64,000 bases of DNA from Pseudomonas japonica (GTDB taxonomy: Bacteria; Pseudomonadota; Gammaproteobacteria; Pseudomonadales; Pseudomonadaceae): NCBI RefSeq assembly GCF_900188455.1, contig NZ_FZOL01000025.1, positions 41,814 to 105,813 of the forward strand, in the 5' to 3' direction. Under the pieces are notes generated by a model that did no database searches, was not told where the DNA came from, and saw nothing but the letters and a program-made list of their open reading frames with translations. A program made the translations under genes and the position numbers. Positions 7,824 to 16,445 of the stretch are shown here, one piece after another. Position 1 is the first letter of the stretch; the number at the start of each line of letters is the position of its first letter.

Positions 7824-9929
7824 ATGGCGCGCACCACTCCCATCGAGCTGTATCGCAATATCGGTATCGTCGCCCACGTCGACGCGGGCAAGACCACCAC
7901 CACCGAGCGCATCCTGTTCTACACCGGGGTCAACCACAAGATGGGCGAGGTCCACGACGGCGCCGCGACCATGGACTGGATGGCCCAGGAACAGGAACGC
8001 GGAATCACCATCACCTCGGCGGCGACCACGGCGTTCTGGCAGGGCTCGACCAAGCAGTTCCCTGACAAGTACCGCTTCAACATCATCGACACCCCCGGCC
8101 ACGTCGACTTCACCATCGAGGTGGAACGCTCGCTGCGCGTGCTCGACGGCGCGGTGGTGGTGTTCAGCGGCGCCGACGGCGTCGAGCCGCAGTCCGAGAC
8201 GGTCTGGCGCCAGGCCAACAAATACCATGTGCCGCGCCTGGCCTACGTGAACAAGATGGACCGCCAGGGCGCCGACTTCCTGCGCGTGGTCAAGCAGATC
8301 GACCAGCGCCTCGGCCACCATCCGGTGCCGATCCAGCTGGCCATCGGCGCCGAGGAACACTTCGCCGGGCAGATCGACCTGGTGAAGATGAAGGCCATCT
8401 ACTGGAACGAGGACGACCAGGGCACCAGCTACCGCGAGGAAGAGATCCCCGCCGAACTGCTGGAGCAGGCCCGCGAGTGGCGCGCGCACATGATCGAGGC
8501 CGCCGCCGAAGCCAACGACGACTTCATGGCCCTCTACCTCGACGGCATCGAGCTGAACAACGAGCAGATCAAGGCCGGCCTGCGCCAGCGCACCCTGGCC
8601 AACGAGATCGTCCCGGCAATCCTCGGCTCGTCCTTCAAGAACAAGGGCGTGCCGCTGATGCTCGACGCGGTGATCGACTACCTCCCTGCCCCCTCGGAAA
8701 TCCCGGCGATCAATGGCACCGACCCGGATCACGAGGACAAGCACCTGGAACGCCACGCCGACGACAACGAGCCGTTCTCGGCCCTGGCCTTCAAGATCGC
8801 CACCGATCCCTTCGTCGGCACCCTCACGTTTGCCCGCGTCTACTCCGGCGTGCTCAGCTCCGGCGACGCCGTGCTCAACTCGGTCAAGGGCAAGAAGGAA
8901 CGGGTCGGGCGCATGGTGCAGATGCACGCCAACCAGCGCGCCGAGATCAAGGCAGTGTGCGCCGGTGATATCGCCGCGCTGATCGGCATGAAGGACGTCA
9001 CCACCGGCGACACCCTGTGCTCGCTGGACAAGCCGATCATCCTCGAACGCATGGATTTCCCCGACCCGGTGATTTCCGTCGCGGTCGAACCGAAGACCAA
9101 GGCCGACCAGGAAAAAATGGGCATCGCCCTCGGCAAGCTGGCCCAGGAAGACCCGTCGTTCCGGGTCAAGACCGACGAGGAAACCGGCCAGACCATCATC
9201 TCCGGGATGGGCGAGCTGCACCTGGACATCATCGTCGACCGCATGCGCCGCGAGTTCGGCGTCGAGGCCAACATCGGCAAGCCGCAGGTGGCCTACCGCG
9301 AGAAGATCCGCAACACCTGCGAGATCGAAGGCAAGTTCGTCCGCCAGTCCGGCGGCCGCGGCCAGTACGGGCATTGCTGGATCCGCTTCGCCCCGGGCGA
9401 CGAGGGCAAGGAAGGCCTGGAGTTCATCAACGAAGTGGTCGGCGGCGTGGTGCCGCGCGAGTACATTCCGGCGATCCAGAAAGGCATCGAGGAACAGATG
9501 CAGAACGGCGTGGTTGCCGGCTATCCGCTGATCAGCCTCAAGGCCGCGGTGTTCGACGGCTCCTACCACGACGTCGACTCCAACGAAATGGCGTTCAAGA
9601 TCGCCGCGTCGATGGCCACCAAGCAGTTGGCGCAGAAAGGCGGCGCGGTGCTGCTGGAGCCGGTGATGAAGGTCGAAGTGGTGATGCCCGAGGAGTTCAT
9701 GGGCGACATCATGGGCGACCTGAGCCGCCGTCGCGGCCTGATCCAGGGCAGCGAGGACACCCCGGCGGGCAAGGTGGTACGGGCTGAAGTGCCGCTGGGC
9801 GAGATGTTCGGCTACTCCACGGAAATGCGCTCGATGACCCAGGGCCGGGCCAGCTACTCCATGGAGTTCACCCGCTACGCCGAGGCGCCGGCGAGCATTG
9901 CCGATGTGATCATCAAGAAGCAGGGCTGA
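7824..9929 (+). CDS. fusA: elongation factor G, stand-alone second-copy type (FusA2/FusB-like)
   Basis: The 701-residue GTPase drives ribosomal translocation or ribosome recycling. Visible are the P-loop AHVDAGKTTTTE (residues 17-28), switch II DTPGHVDF (about 91-98), NKMD (about 145-148) and the C-terminal domain IV loop SGGRGQYGHCW. The gene is not next to rpsL, rpsG or tuf, so it is not the str-operon copy; pseudomonads normally carry two EF-G genes and this fits the second. A GC-rich hairpin follows the stop. Confidence 0.93.
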   Translation: MARTTPIELYRNIGIVAHVDAGKTTTTERILFYTGVNHKMGEVHDGAATMDWMAQEQERGITITSAATTAFWQGSTKQFPDKYRFNIIDTPGHVDFTIEVERSLRVLDGAVVVFSGADGVEPQSETVWRQANKYHVPRLAYVNKMDRQGADFLRVVKQIDQRLGHHPVPIQLAIGAEEHFAGQIDLVKMKAIYWNEDDQGTSYREEEIPAELLEQAREWRAHMIEAAAEANDDFMALYLDGIELNNEQIKAGLRQRTLANEIVPAILGSSFKNKGVPLMLDAVIDYLPAPSEIPAINGTDPDHEDKHLERHADDNEPFSALAFKIATDPFVGTLTFARVYSGVLSSGDAVLNSVKGKKERVGRMVQMHANQRAEIKAVCAGDIAALIGMKDVTTGDTLCSLDKPIILERMDFPDPVISVAVEPKTKADQEKMGIALGKLAQEDPSFRVKTDEETGQTIISGMGELHLDIIVDRMRREFGVEANIGKPQVAYREKIRNTCEIEGKFVRQSGGRGQYGHCWIRFAPGDEGKEGLEFINEVVGGVVPREYIPAIQKGIEEQMQNGVVAGYPLISLKAAVFDGSYHDVDSNEMAFKIAASMATKQLAQKGGAVLLEPVMKVEVVMPEEFMGDIMGDLSRRRGLIQGSEDTPAGKVVRAEVPLGEMFGYSTEMRSMTQGRASYSMEFTRYAEAPASIADVIIKKQG

Positions 9930-9940
9930 AGCCCACTGAA

Positions 9941-9979
9941 ACAGCGGCGAGGGTCCGGGCAACCGGCCATCGCCGCTGT
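9941..9979. terminator. hairpin between convergent genes
   Basis: Ten-base perfect arms ACAGCGGCGA (9941-9950) and TCGCCGCTGT (9970-9979) with a GC-rich loop lie between the EF-G stop and the end of the facing gene. There is no clear T-run, so it may act as a weak bidirectional terminator. Confidence 0.5.
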
Positions 9980-9983
9980 GCGT

Positions 9984-11186
9984 TCAGACCAATAGTCGCG
10001 TTACCGTCAAGCCAGCCTGTTGCTTGCCTGAGTCGCGCACTGTCGCGGCGACCAGCACCTTGTCCGCGGACTGGGCGAGCAAGCGAGGTGGCACATCTTC
10101 GACGAGGCTGCCATCCAGGCCGGCGCTTTCCACGCCGAACGTGCTATCCACATTGCCGTCCACAGTGACCCGCCTGACGATCAATTGCTGCATCTGGCTA
10201 GCCAGCTCTAGGATAAGGATGCGGCCGGCGGCGTCGAGCAGCAGGTCACGTGGTGTGGTCTCACCCAGTGCGACAGGCTGACCGGCATTGAACTGGCTGT
10301 CGACAATGCCATTCAGCAGGAAGCGGGTCAGGAACCCGCGATCGGCGAAGCCGGCATCGTTGCCTTGCCCAAGCGCCAGAATCCGGCCATCAGCCTGCAA
10401 CAGCAGGCGCTCGACGGTCATCTCCGCCAGCGAACCCAGCGGCAGGCTGACGAACGAGGTCGACCCCAGGGAGAGATCAGGTTCACCAGTGTCATAGACA
10501 CGCTCCAGGCTTGCCTGGGATTTGCAACTGCCACCGAACAGCAGGCGAGCATCCTTGTCACAGGCAGCAGCATGCAGATGGGTGTTCTCGCCGAACCCCA
10601 GGATACCGCCCTTGGCGAAGGTCGAATCCAGTTGCCCCTTGCCCGTTACGCGAATGGCACAGCTCATGTCGTAGCCCGAAGGGGCGCCGTCGCACACGGC
10701 GACCAGCTTGCCGTCCTTCTGCACCAACAGCGCACGAGCGAAGCGATTGTTCACCTGCGGTGCGAAGAGCAACGTGCCACCGCTGCCAAAGCTGCTATCC
10801 AGGCGCCCATCGGCCAGGAAACAGGCGAGGAACAACTCTTCCCGGGCACCCCGTACATTCGACTGACGCCGCGCGCCGAATGCAACCAGGCGCGTGTCGG
10901 GCAACCAGGCGCAGTCCGCCACGGATACTTCGAACCCCGAGAACAGCTCGCGTACCGCCACGCCCTTGTCACCGAACGCAGTGTCGAGGACGCCATTGGC
11001 GGTGAAGCGAACCAGGGTCAGGGCATGGGGCCTGAGCGAAGCGACGCCGATGGCGACGACTTCCTTGGCCGGGCCCAGGATGGCCCGGGCCACATAGTCC
11101 TGGCCGGGTAACTCGAAGCGCAGCTTGCCGTCCTTACCGAAAGAAGCATCCAGCTTGGCCAGCGACGGCCGGGTTTGTACGTTCAT
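9984..11186 (-). CDS. delta-60 repeat (beta-propeller-like) protein
   Basis: The 400-residue protein consists of about seven repeats, each containing the signature L-D-x-x-F-G-x-x-G (for example LDTAFGDKG, LDSSFGSGG, LDSTFAKGG, VDSTFGVES) and DGKL/DGRI-type beta strands. These are delta-60 repeats (TIGR02608), thought to form a propeller. No signal peptide or membrane segment is seen. The start at 11186 is supported by AGAGGA six bases upstream; an earlier in-frame start would add unconserved residues. Function unknown; many such proteins are accessory or cell-surface associated. Confidence 0.75.
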   Translation of the reverse strand: MNVQTRPSLAKLDASFGKDGKLRFELPGQDYVARAILGPAKEVVAIGVASLRPHALTLVRFTANGVLDTAFGDKGVAVRELFSGFEVSVADCAWLPDTRLVAFGARRQSNVRGAREELFLACFLADGRLDSSFGSGGTLLFAPQVNNRFARALLVQKDGKLVAVCDGAPSGYDMSCAIRVTGKGQLDSTFAKGGILGFGENTHLHAAACDKDARLLFGGSCKSQASLERVYDTGEPDLSLGSTSFVSLPLGSLAEMTVERLLLQADGRILALGQGNDAGFADRGFLTRFLLNGIVDSQFNAGQPVALGETTPRDLLLDAAGRILILELASQMQQLIVRRVTVDGNVDSTFGVESAGLDGSLVEDVPPRLLAQSADKVLVAATVRDSGKQQAGLTVTRLLV

Positions 11187-11281
11187 CGGTCCTCTCCATC
11201 GACACTGTAGGGGGTGTTGGATGAACCTCCGCCCATGCAGGGCGTCACCCGACCCCCTATTCAATCCCTGTCGACGAATTC

Positions 11282-11309
11282 GCGCACCTGACAGAAATAT
11301 CAGGTGCGC
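11282..11309 (-). terminator. hairpin after sulP-type gene
   Basis: Perfect 10-base arms GCGCACCTGA and TCAGGTGCGC flank an 8-base loop directly downstream of the SulP stop codon on the minus strand. The T-run is lacking, so intrinsic termination strength is uncertain. Confidence 0.5.
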
Positions 11310-11315
11310 AGGCCG

Positions 11316-12779
11316 TCAGTGCTCAGCCCCTGCCCGCTTCAACAGCTGCTTGCAACGCTCCGACAGGTGCACCACGCGCAGGTGCTTGCCCGCCTTGGCA
11401 TAGCGCTCGCGCAAGGTCATCAACGCCGCGATCGCCGAGTAATCGACGAAGCTCAGGTGCTGGCAGTCCAGCGTCACCTGCGGCGGATCGCCGGCCGGAT
11501 CGAACTGGTTGAGAAACGCCGTGCTGGAGGCGAAGAACAACGTACCGTGCACCCGATACAGCTTGCTGCCATCGGCCTGCGCCTGGCCGTCGGCGTACAG
11601 CTCGCGGGCGTGCTGCCAGGCGAAGTTGACCGCGGCGATGATGATGCCGAACAGCACCGCGGTGGCCAGGTCGGTGAACACCGTGACCACGGTCACCGCG
11701 ACGATCGCCAGCACATCGCTCAGCGGCACCTTGCGCAGCACCCGCAACGACGCCCAGGCGAAGGTCTGCTGGGCCACCACGAACATCACCCCGACCAGCG
11801 CCGCCAGGGGAATCCGCTCGATCAGCGGCGACAGGAACAGCACGAACAACAGGATCATCACCCCCGCCACCACCCCGGACAGACGCCCGCGGCCACCCGA
11901 GCCGAGGTTGATCACGGTCTGCCCGATCATCGCGCAGCCGCCCATGCCGCCGCACAGGCCGGACGCCATGTTGGCCACGCCGAGCGCCACGCACTCGCGG
12001 TCGGGATGGCCGCGGCTCTCGGTGATCTCGTCGGTGAGGTTGAGGGTCAGCAGGGTTTCCAGCAGGCCGACCAGGGCCATCAGCACCGCGTAGGGGGCAA
12101 TGATGCGCAGGGTGTCGAGGTTCCATGGGATATCCGGCAGGGCCAGGGACGGCAGGCCACCGGCGATATGGGCCATGTCGCCGAGGGTGCGGGTCGGCAG
12201 GTCGAGCAGCCAGACCAGCACACCGACACCGAGAATCGCCACCAGCGCCGGCGGCACCGCGCGGGTCAATTTCGGCAGGACGTAGACCACCAGCATGGTC
12301 AGACCGACCAGGCCGAGCATCAGCCACAGCGCCGGGCCCCGCAGCCAGGCCTCGCCGTTCTTGAAGTGCTCGAGCTGGGCCAGGGCGATGACGATGGCCA
12401 GGCCGTTGACGAAGCCGAGCATCACCGGGTACGGCACCAGGCGCACCAGCTTGCCCAGGCGCAGCAGGCCGAAGGCGATCATCAGCAGCCCGCCCAGCAA
12501 CACCGTCGCCAGCAGGTACTGCACGCCGTGCTGCACCACCAGGGCGACGATCACCACCGCCATCGAGCCGGCGGCGCCGGAAATCATCCCGGGACGGCCG
12601 CCGAACAGCGCGGTCAGGGTGCAGATGATGAAGGCGCCGTACAGGCCCATCAGCGGATTGAGGTGGGCGACCAGAGCGAAGGCGATGCACTCCGGCACCA
12701 GGGCGAAGGACGTGGTCAAACCGGCGAGGACATCGCTGCGCACGCGCAGGGCCCGGTTCTTGGTGGGGGTCTGGGACAT
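11316..12779 (-). CDS. SulP-family anion transporter with STAS domain
   Basis: The 487-residue protein has an N-terminal membrane domain of about 12-14 helices (residues 10-400), including the family segment NPLMGLYGAFIICTLTALFG and a GAAGSMAVVIVALV stretch. A cytoplasmic STAS domain follows (about 405-485, with LDCQHLSFVDYSAIAALMTL). SulP proteins move sulfate, bicarbonate, dicarboxylates or similar anions. The start at 12779 begins the conserved N-terminus; upstream in-frame sequence runs through a REP element. No neighbouring carbonic anhydrase gene is seen, so substrate is open. Confidence 0.88.
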   Translation of the reverse strand: MSQTPTKNRALRVRSDVLAGLTTSFALVPECIAFALVAHLNPLMGLYGAFIICTLTALFGGRPGMISGAAGSMAVVIVALVVQHGVQYLLATVLLGGLLMIAFGLLRLGKLVRLVPYPVMLGFVNGLAIVIALAQLEHFKNGEAWLRGPALWLMLGLVGLTMLVVYVLPKLTRAVPPALVAILGVGVLVWLLDLPTRTLGDMAHIAGGLPSLALPDIPWNLDTLRIIAPYAVLMALVGLLETLLTLNLTDEITESRGHPDRECVALGVANMASGLCGGMGGCAMIGQTVINLGSGGRGRLSGVVAGVMILLFVLFLSPLIERIPLAALVGVMFVVAQQTFAWASLRVLRKVPLSDVLAIVAVTVVTVFTDLATAVLFGIIIAAVNFAWQHARELYADGQAQADGSKLYRVHGTLFFASSTAFLNQFDPAGDPPQVTLDCQHLSFVDYSAIAALMTLRERYAKAGKHLRVVHLSERCKQLLKRAGAEH

Positions 12780-12868
12780 CGGGGATTCCGTGGGGCAAGG
12801 CGGGGAAAAATCGTGGGCGAGCTTACCGGATTTCCCCATGACTCGCCCGCCCGCTAGCCTCCTTGTCC

Positions 12869-12973
12869 CGTAGGAGCGTGGCTTGCCCGCGAAGGACCGC
12901 AAGGCGGTCCCAAAGACAACGGTGCAGTAGGGGACCGCGCTGCGGTCCTTCGCGGGCAAGCCACGCTCCTACG
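12869..12973. repeat. paired inverted REP elements (TAGGAGCGTGGCTTGCCCGC class)
   Basis: Arms of about 44 bases around a short spacer between the divergent SulP and MetY genes, each carrying CGAAGGACCGC and the GTAGGAGCG core. The same class appears at 26.87 and 30.92 kb. Confidence 0.88.
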
Positions 12974-13077
12974 CGCGCCATGCAGCGGTTATTTCCTTAT
13001 GCCAAACAAGGCTATTGACCGCCTGAGCACCCCACTCCATGCTGCCCCGCTCTCCCCATCGCGCAAGGAACGACTGC

Positions 13078-14355
13078 ATGAAGCTGGAAACCCTGGCCAT
13101 CCACGCGGGCTTCAGCCCGGATCCGACCACCAAGGCCGTGGCCGTGCCGATCTACCAGACCACCTCCTTCGCCTTCGACGACACCCAGCACGGCGCCGAC
13201 CTGTTCGACCTGAAGGTCGCCGGCAATATCTACTCGCGGATCATGAACCCCACCAACGACGTGCTCGAACAGCGCATGGCCGCTCTCGAGGGCGGGGTCG
13301 GCGCGCTGGCGGTGGCCTCGGGCATGGCGGCGATCACCTACGCGATCCAGACCGTCGCCGAGGTGGGCGACAACATCGTCTCGGTGGCCAAGCTCTACGG
13401 CGGCACCTACAACCTGCTGGCCCACACCCTGCCACGGATCGGCATCCAGACCCGCTTCGCCCCCCACGACGATATCGCCGCCCTCGAAGCGCTGATCGAC
13501 GAACGGACCAAGGCCGTGTTCTGCGAGTCCATCGGCAACCCGGCGGGCAATATCGTCGACCTGCAGGCCCTGGCCGACGCCGCGCACCGCCATGGCGTGC
13601 CGCTGATCGTCGACAACACCGTGGCCACGCCGGTCCTCTGCCGGCCGATCGAACACGGTGCCGATATCGTCGTGCACTCGCTGACCAAGTACATCGGCGG
13701 CCACGGCACCAGCATCGGCGGCATCGTCATCGACTCGGGCAAATTCCCCTGGGCCGAGAACAAGCAACGTTTCGCCCTGCTCAACACCCCCGACCCGTCC
13801 TACCACGGCGTGACCTACACCGAGGCCTTCGGCCCGGCCGCGTTCATCGGTCGCTGCCGCGTGGTGCCGCTGCGCAATACCGGCGCCGCGCTCTCCCCGT
13901 TCAACGCCTTCCTGATCCTGCAAGGCCTGGAAACCCTGGCCCTGCGCATGGAACGCCACACCGAGAACGCCCTCAAGGTCGCCCGCTACCTGCAAGACCA
14001 TGAGCAGGTGGCCTGGGTCAAGTACGCCGGCCTGCCGGAGCATCCCGAGCATGAGCTGGCGCAACGCTACACCCAGGGCAAGCCGGCCTCGATCCTGTCC
14101 TTCGGCATCAAGGGTGGCCAGGAAGCCGGCGCGCGGTTCATCGATGCCCTGAACCTGGTGGTACGCCTGGTCAATATCGGCGATGCCAAGTCCCTGGCCT
14201 GCCATCCGGCCTCCACCACGCACCGTCAGTTGAATGATGAAGAGCTGGAAAAAGCCGGTGTGCCGCGGGACATGGTGCGCCTGTCCATCGGCATCGAGCA
14301 CAGCGACGACATCATCGCCGACCTGCAGCAGGCACTCGCCGCCAGTCGCGGTTGA
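13078..14355 (+). CDS. metY: O-acetylhomoserine aminocarboxypropyltransferase
   Basis: The 425-residue PLP enzyme makes homocysteine from O-acetylhomoserine and sulfide (methionine synthesis). Visible are KLETLAIHAGFSPDPTTKA at the N-terminus, YSRIMNPTNDVLEQRMAALE and the PLP-lysine motif VHSLTKYIGGHGTSIGG around residues 200-215. Length and motifs are those of MetY. The start at 13078 follows AAGGA eight bases upstream. It stands alone, followed by a REP pair, with no visible SAM-type riboswitch in the 100 bases before it. Confidence 0.93.
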   Translation: MKLETLAIHAGFSPDPTTKAVAVPIYQTTSFAFDDTQHGADLFDLKVAGNIYSRIMNPTNDVLEQRMAALEGGVGALAVASGMAAITYAIQTVAEVGDNIVSVAKLYGGTYNLLAHTLPRIGIQTRFAPHDDIAALEALIDERTKAVFCESIGNPAGNIVDLQALADAAHRHGVPLIVDNTVATPVLCRPIEHGADIVVHSLTKYIGGHGTSIGGIVIDSGKFPWAENKQRFALLNTPDPSYHGVTYTEAFGPAAFIGRCRVVPLRNTGAALSPFNAFLILQGLETLALRMERHTENALKVARYLQDHEQVAWVKYAGLPEHPEHELAQRYTQGKPASILSFGIKGGQEAGARFIDALNLVVRLVNIGDAKSLACHPASTTHRQLNDEELEKAGVPRDMVRLSIGIEHSDDIIADLQQALAASRG

Positions 14356-14362
14356 GCCTTTT

Positions 14363-14463
14363 GGGGCCGCTTTGCGGCCCTTCGCGAGCAAGCTCGCTCC
14401 CACAGGGGGCCGCCAAACTCCTGTGGGAGCGAGCTTGCTCGCGAAGGGCTGCGAAGCAGCCCC
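14363..14463. repeat. paired inverted REP elements (GCGAGCAAGCTCGCTCCCA class)
   Basis: Same class and orientation as the pair at 2.27 kb, including the GGGGCCGCTTTGCGGCCC lead arm. It lies just after the metY stop. The rest of the 320-base gap to the next gene holds no other recognisable feature apart from the ribosome site of the oxidase gene. Confidence 0.9.
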
Positions 14464-14675
14464 ACTACTGACGCCAACCGCAGTCTTGAGCGCCCCGCTC
14501 AGGTTGCCTTGCGCACACACCTTTTCTCCCCTGAAAGCCTTGTAATCCGCAGCTTTCGCCGTTTCAGCCATCGCTTGCAAAAAAATCAGTGATGGCAGAT
14601 TGGCACTGACACAATCCTCGTCAATACTGCCTCCCGCATGGAATTCCTTGCCCACACAACATAAGGATATTTGCG

Positions 14676-16445
14676 ATGAGTCAGACCCAGCCATTGGATG
14701 TCGCCATCATCGGCGGCGGCGTATCAGGGACCTATAGCGCATGGCGCTTGCAAGAAGCCCAGGGTGATCGTCAACGCATCCAGTTGTTCGAATACAGCGA
14801 CCGCATCGGCGGCCGTCTCTTCAGTATCAATCTTCCCGGTCTGCCCAACGTCGTCGCCGAAGTCGGCGGCATGCGCTGGATGCCCGCGACCGACGATGGC
14901 ACCGGCGGCCACGTGATGGTCGACAAGCTGGTCGGCGAACTCAAGCTGCCGACCAAAGACTTCCCCATGGGCAGCAACCTGCCGGAAAAAGACCCGGTCG
15001 GCGCCAAGGACAACCTGTTCTACCTGCGCGGCGAGCGTTTCCGCCTGCGCGACTTCACCGAAGCACCGGAGAAGATCCCCTACAAGCTGGCCTGGTCCGA
15101 GCGTGGTTTCGGTCCGGAAGACCTGCAGGTCAAGGTGATGAACAGCATCTACCCGGGCTTCGACCAGCTCAGCCTGGCCGAGCAGATGCAGGTCAAGGTG
15201 TTCGGCAAGGAAATCTGGCGCTACGGCTTCTGGGACCTGCTCTACCGCGTGCTGAGCAACGAGGGCTACCAGTTCATGAAGGACGCCGGCGGCTACGAGG
15301 CCAACGTGGCCAACGCCAGCGCCGTGACCCAGTTGCCCGCCACCGAATACAGCGACAACACCAAGTTCCTCACCCTCAAGACCGGCTTCCAGACCCTGCC
15401 GCTGACCCTGGCCAAGCGCTTCGTCGATGTCGCCGGTGGCCTGGTCCCCGCCGAGCAGCGGGTGCAGATGAACCGTCGCCTGGTCTCCGTGCAGTTCAGC
15501 GATGACACCGAATACCCGTACCGCCTGCACTTCCAGGCGACCGTCACCGTCGACGGCAACACCACCGACGTTGCCGGCCCGGAAGAAATCATCCATGCCC
15601 GCCAGGTGATCCTGGCGATGCCGCGGCGCTCCCTGGAACTGATCCAGTCGCCGCTGTTCGACGACCCATGGCTGAAGCAGAACATCGACTCGGTACTGGT
15701 GCAGTCGGCCTTCAAGCTGTTCCTCGCCTACGAGCAACCCTGGTGGCGCAGCCAGGGCCTGGTGGCCGGGCGCTCGGTCACCGACCTGCCGATCCGCCAG
15801 TGCTACTACATGGGCACCGAGTGCGAGCAGGACGGCGGCGAGAAGACCCTCAACTCGCTGTTGATGGCGTCCTACAACGACATCGGTACCGTGCCGTTCT
15901 GGAAGGGCCTGGAAGGCGGTCTGCCGTTCGGCGGCTACCAGCCGAAGAGCCTGCAAGGCAGGATCGACGCCAACGAAGTAGTGCCGAGGATGCAGTACCA
16001 GATCAGCGACGAGATGGTCCAGATCGCCCAGCGCCAGGTCACTTCGCTGCACGACCAGATCGAGCTGCCGGCGCCCTACTCCGCGGTCTACCACGCCTGG
16101 GACGCCGATCCGTTCGGCGGCGGCTGGCACGAGTGGAAGGCCAACTACCGTCTCGACCTGATCATCCAGCGCATGCGCCATCCGGTGCAGGAGCAGGAGG
16201 TGTACATCGTCGGCGAGGCCTATTCCTATGGCCAGGGCTGGGTCGAAGGCGCGCTGACCACCGCCGAGTCCACCCTCCAGGACTTCTTCGGCCTGCCCCG
16301 TCCTGAGTGGCTGCCAGAGGCCTATCAACTGCTGCCGACCCCGGCACCGATCGATATCGAGAACCCGCCGTCCCTTGCCTGCACCGACTGCAAGAAGACC
16401 CTGGCCGATGTCACCGAATTCGCCTACACGGGGATCAAAGCATGA
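14676..16445 (+). CDS. flavin amine/L-amino-acid oxidase
   Basis: The 589-residue protein opens with the FAD-binding motif IIGGGVSGTYSAWRL (residues 11-25) and then FEYSDRIGGRL, the family acidic-residue and RxGGR signature. A C-terminal EAYSYGQGWVEGALTTAEST is the second flavin contact of monoamine-oxidase-type enzymes. No signal peptide is seen, so it is probably cytoplasmic. Such enzymes oxidise amines or amino acids to imines/keto acids with H2O2, or act as tryptophan-2-monooxygenase-like enzymes. Its stop overlaps the start of a 2-keto-acid decarboxylase, so an L-amino-acid substrate yielding a 2-keto acid is the most economical reading (inference). AAGGATAT lies seven bases before the start. 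Confidence 0.8.
   Translation: MSQTQPLDVAIIGGGVSGTYSAWRLQEAQGDRQRIQLFEYSDRIGGRLFSINLPGLPNVVAEVGGMRWMPATDDGTGGHVMVDKLVGELKLPTKDFPMGSNLPEKDPVGAKDNLFYLRGERFRLRDFTEAPEKIPYKLAWSERGFGPEDLQVKVMNSIYPGFDQLSLAEQMQVKVFGKEIWRYGFWDLLYRVLSNEGYQFMKDAGGYEANVANASAVTQLPATEYSDNTKFLTLKTGFQTLPLTLAKRFVDVAGGLVPAEQRVQMNRRLVSVQFSDDTEYPYRLHFQATVTVDGNTTDVAGPEEIIHARQVILAMPRRSLELIQSPLFDDPWLKQNIDSVLVQSAFKLFLAYEQPWWRSQGLVAGRSVTDLPIRQCYYMGTECEQDGGEKTLNSLLMASYNDIGTVPFWKGLEGGLPFGGYQPKSLQGRIDANEVVPRMQYQISDEMVQIAQRQVTSLHDQIELPAPYSAVYHAWDADPFGGGWHEWKANYRLDLIIQRMRHPVQEQEVYIVGEAYSYGQGWVEGALTTAESTLQDFFGLPRPEWLPEAYQLLPTPAPIDIENPPSLACTDCKKTLADVTEFAYTGIKA

Noticed and set aside
11282..11309. Calling the hairpin after the SulP gene a riboswitch
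   Set aside because: It lies downstream of the stop codon and is a simple stem without conserved unpaired sequence.
14465..14675. Sigma-54 promoter before the amine oxidase (TTGGCAC near 14600)
   Set aside because: The required GC element at the correct spacing is missing (ACAATCC instead of TTGC-like).
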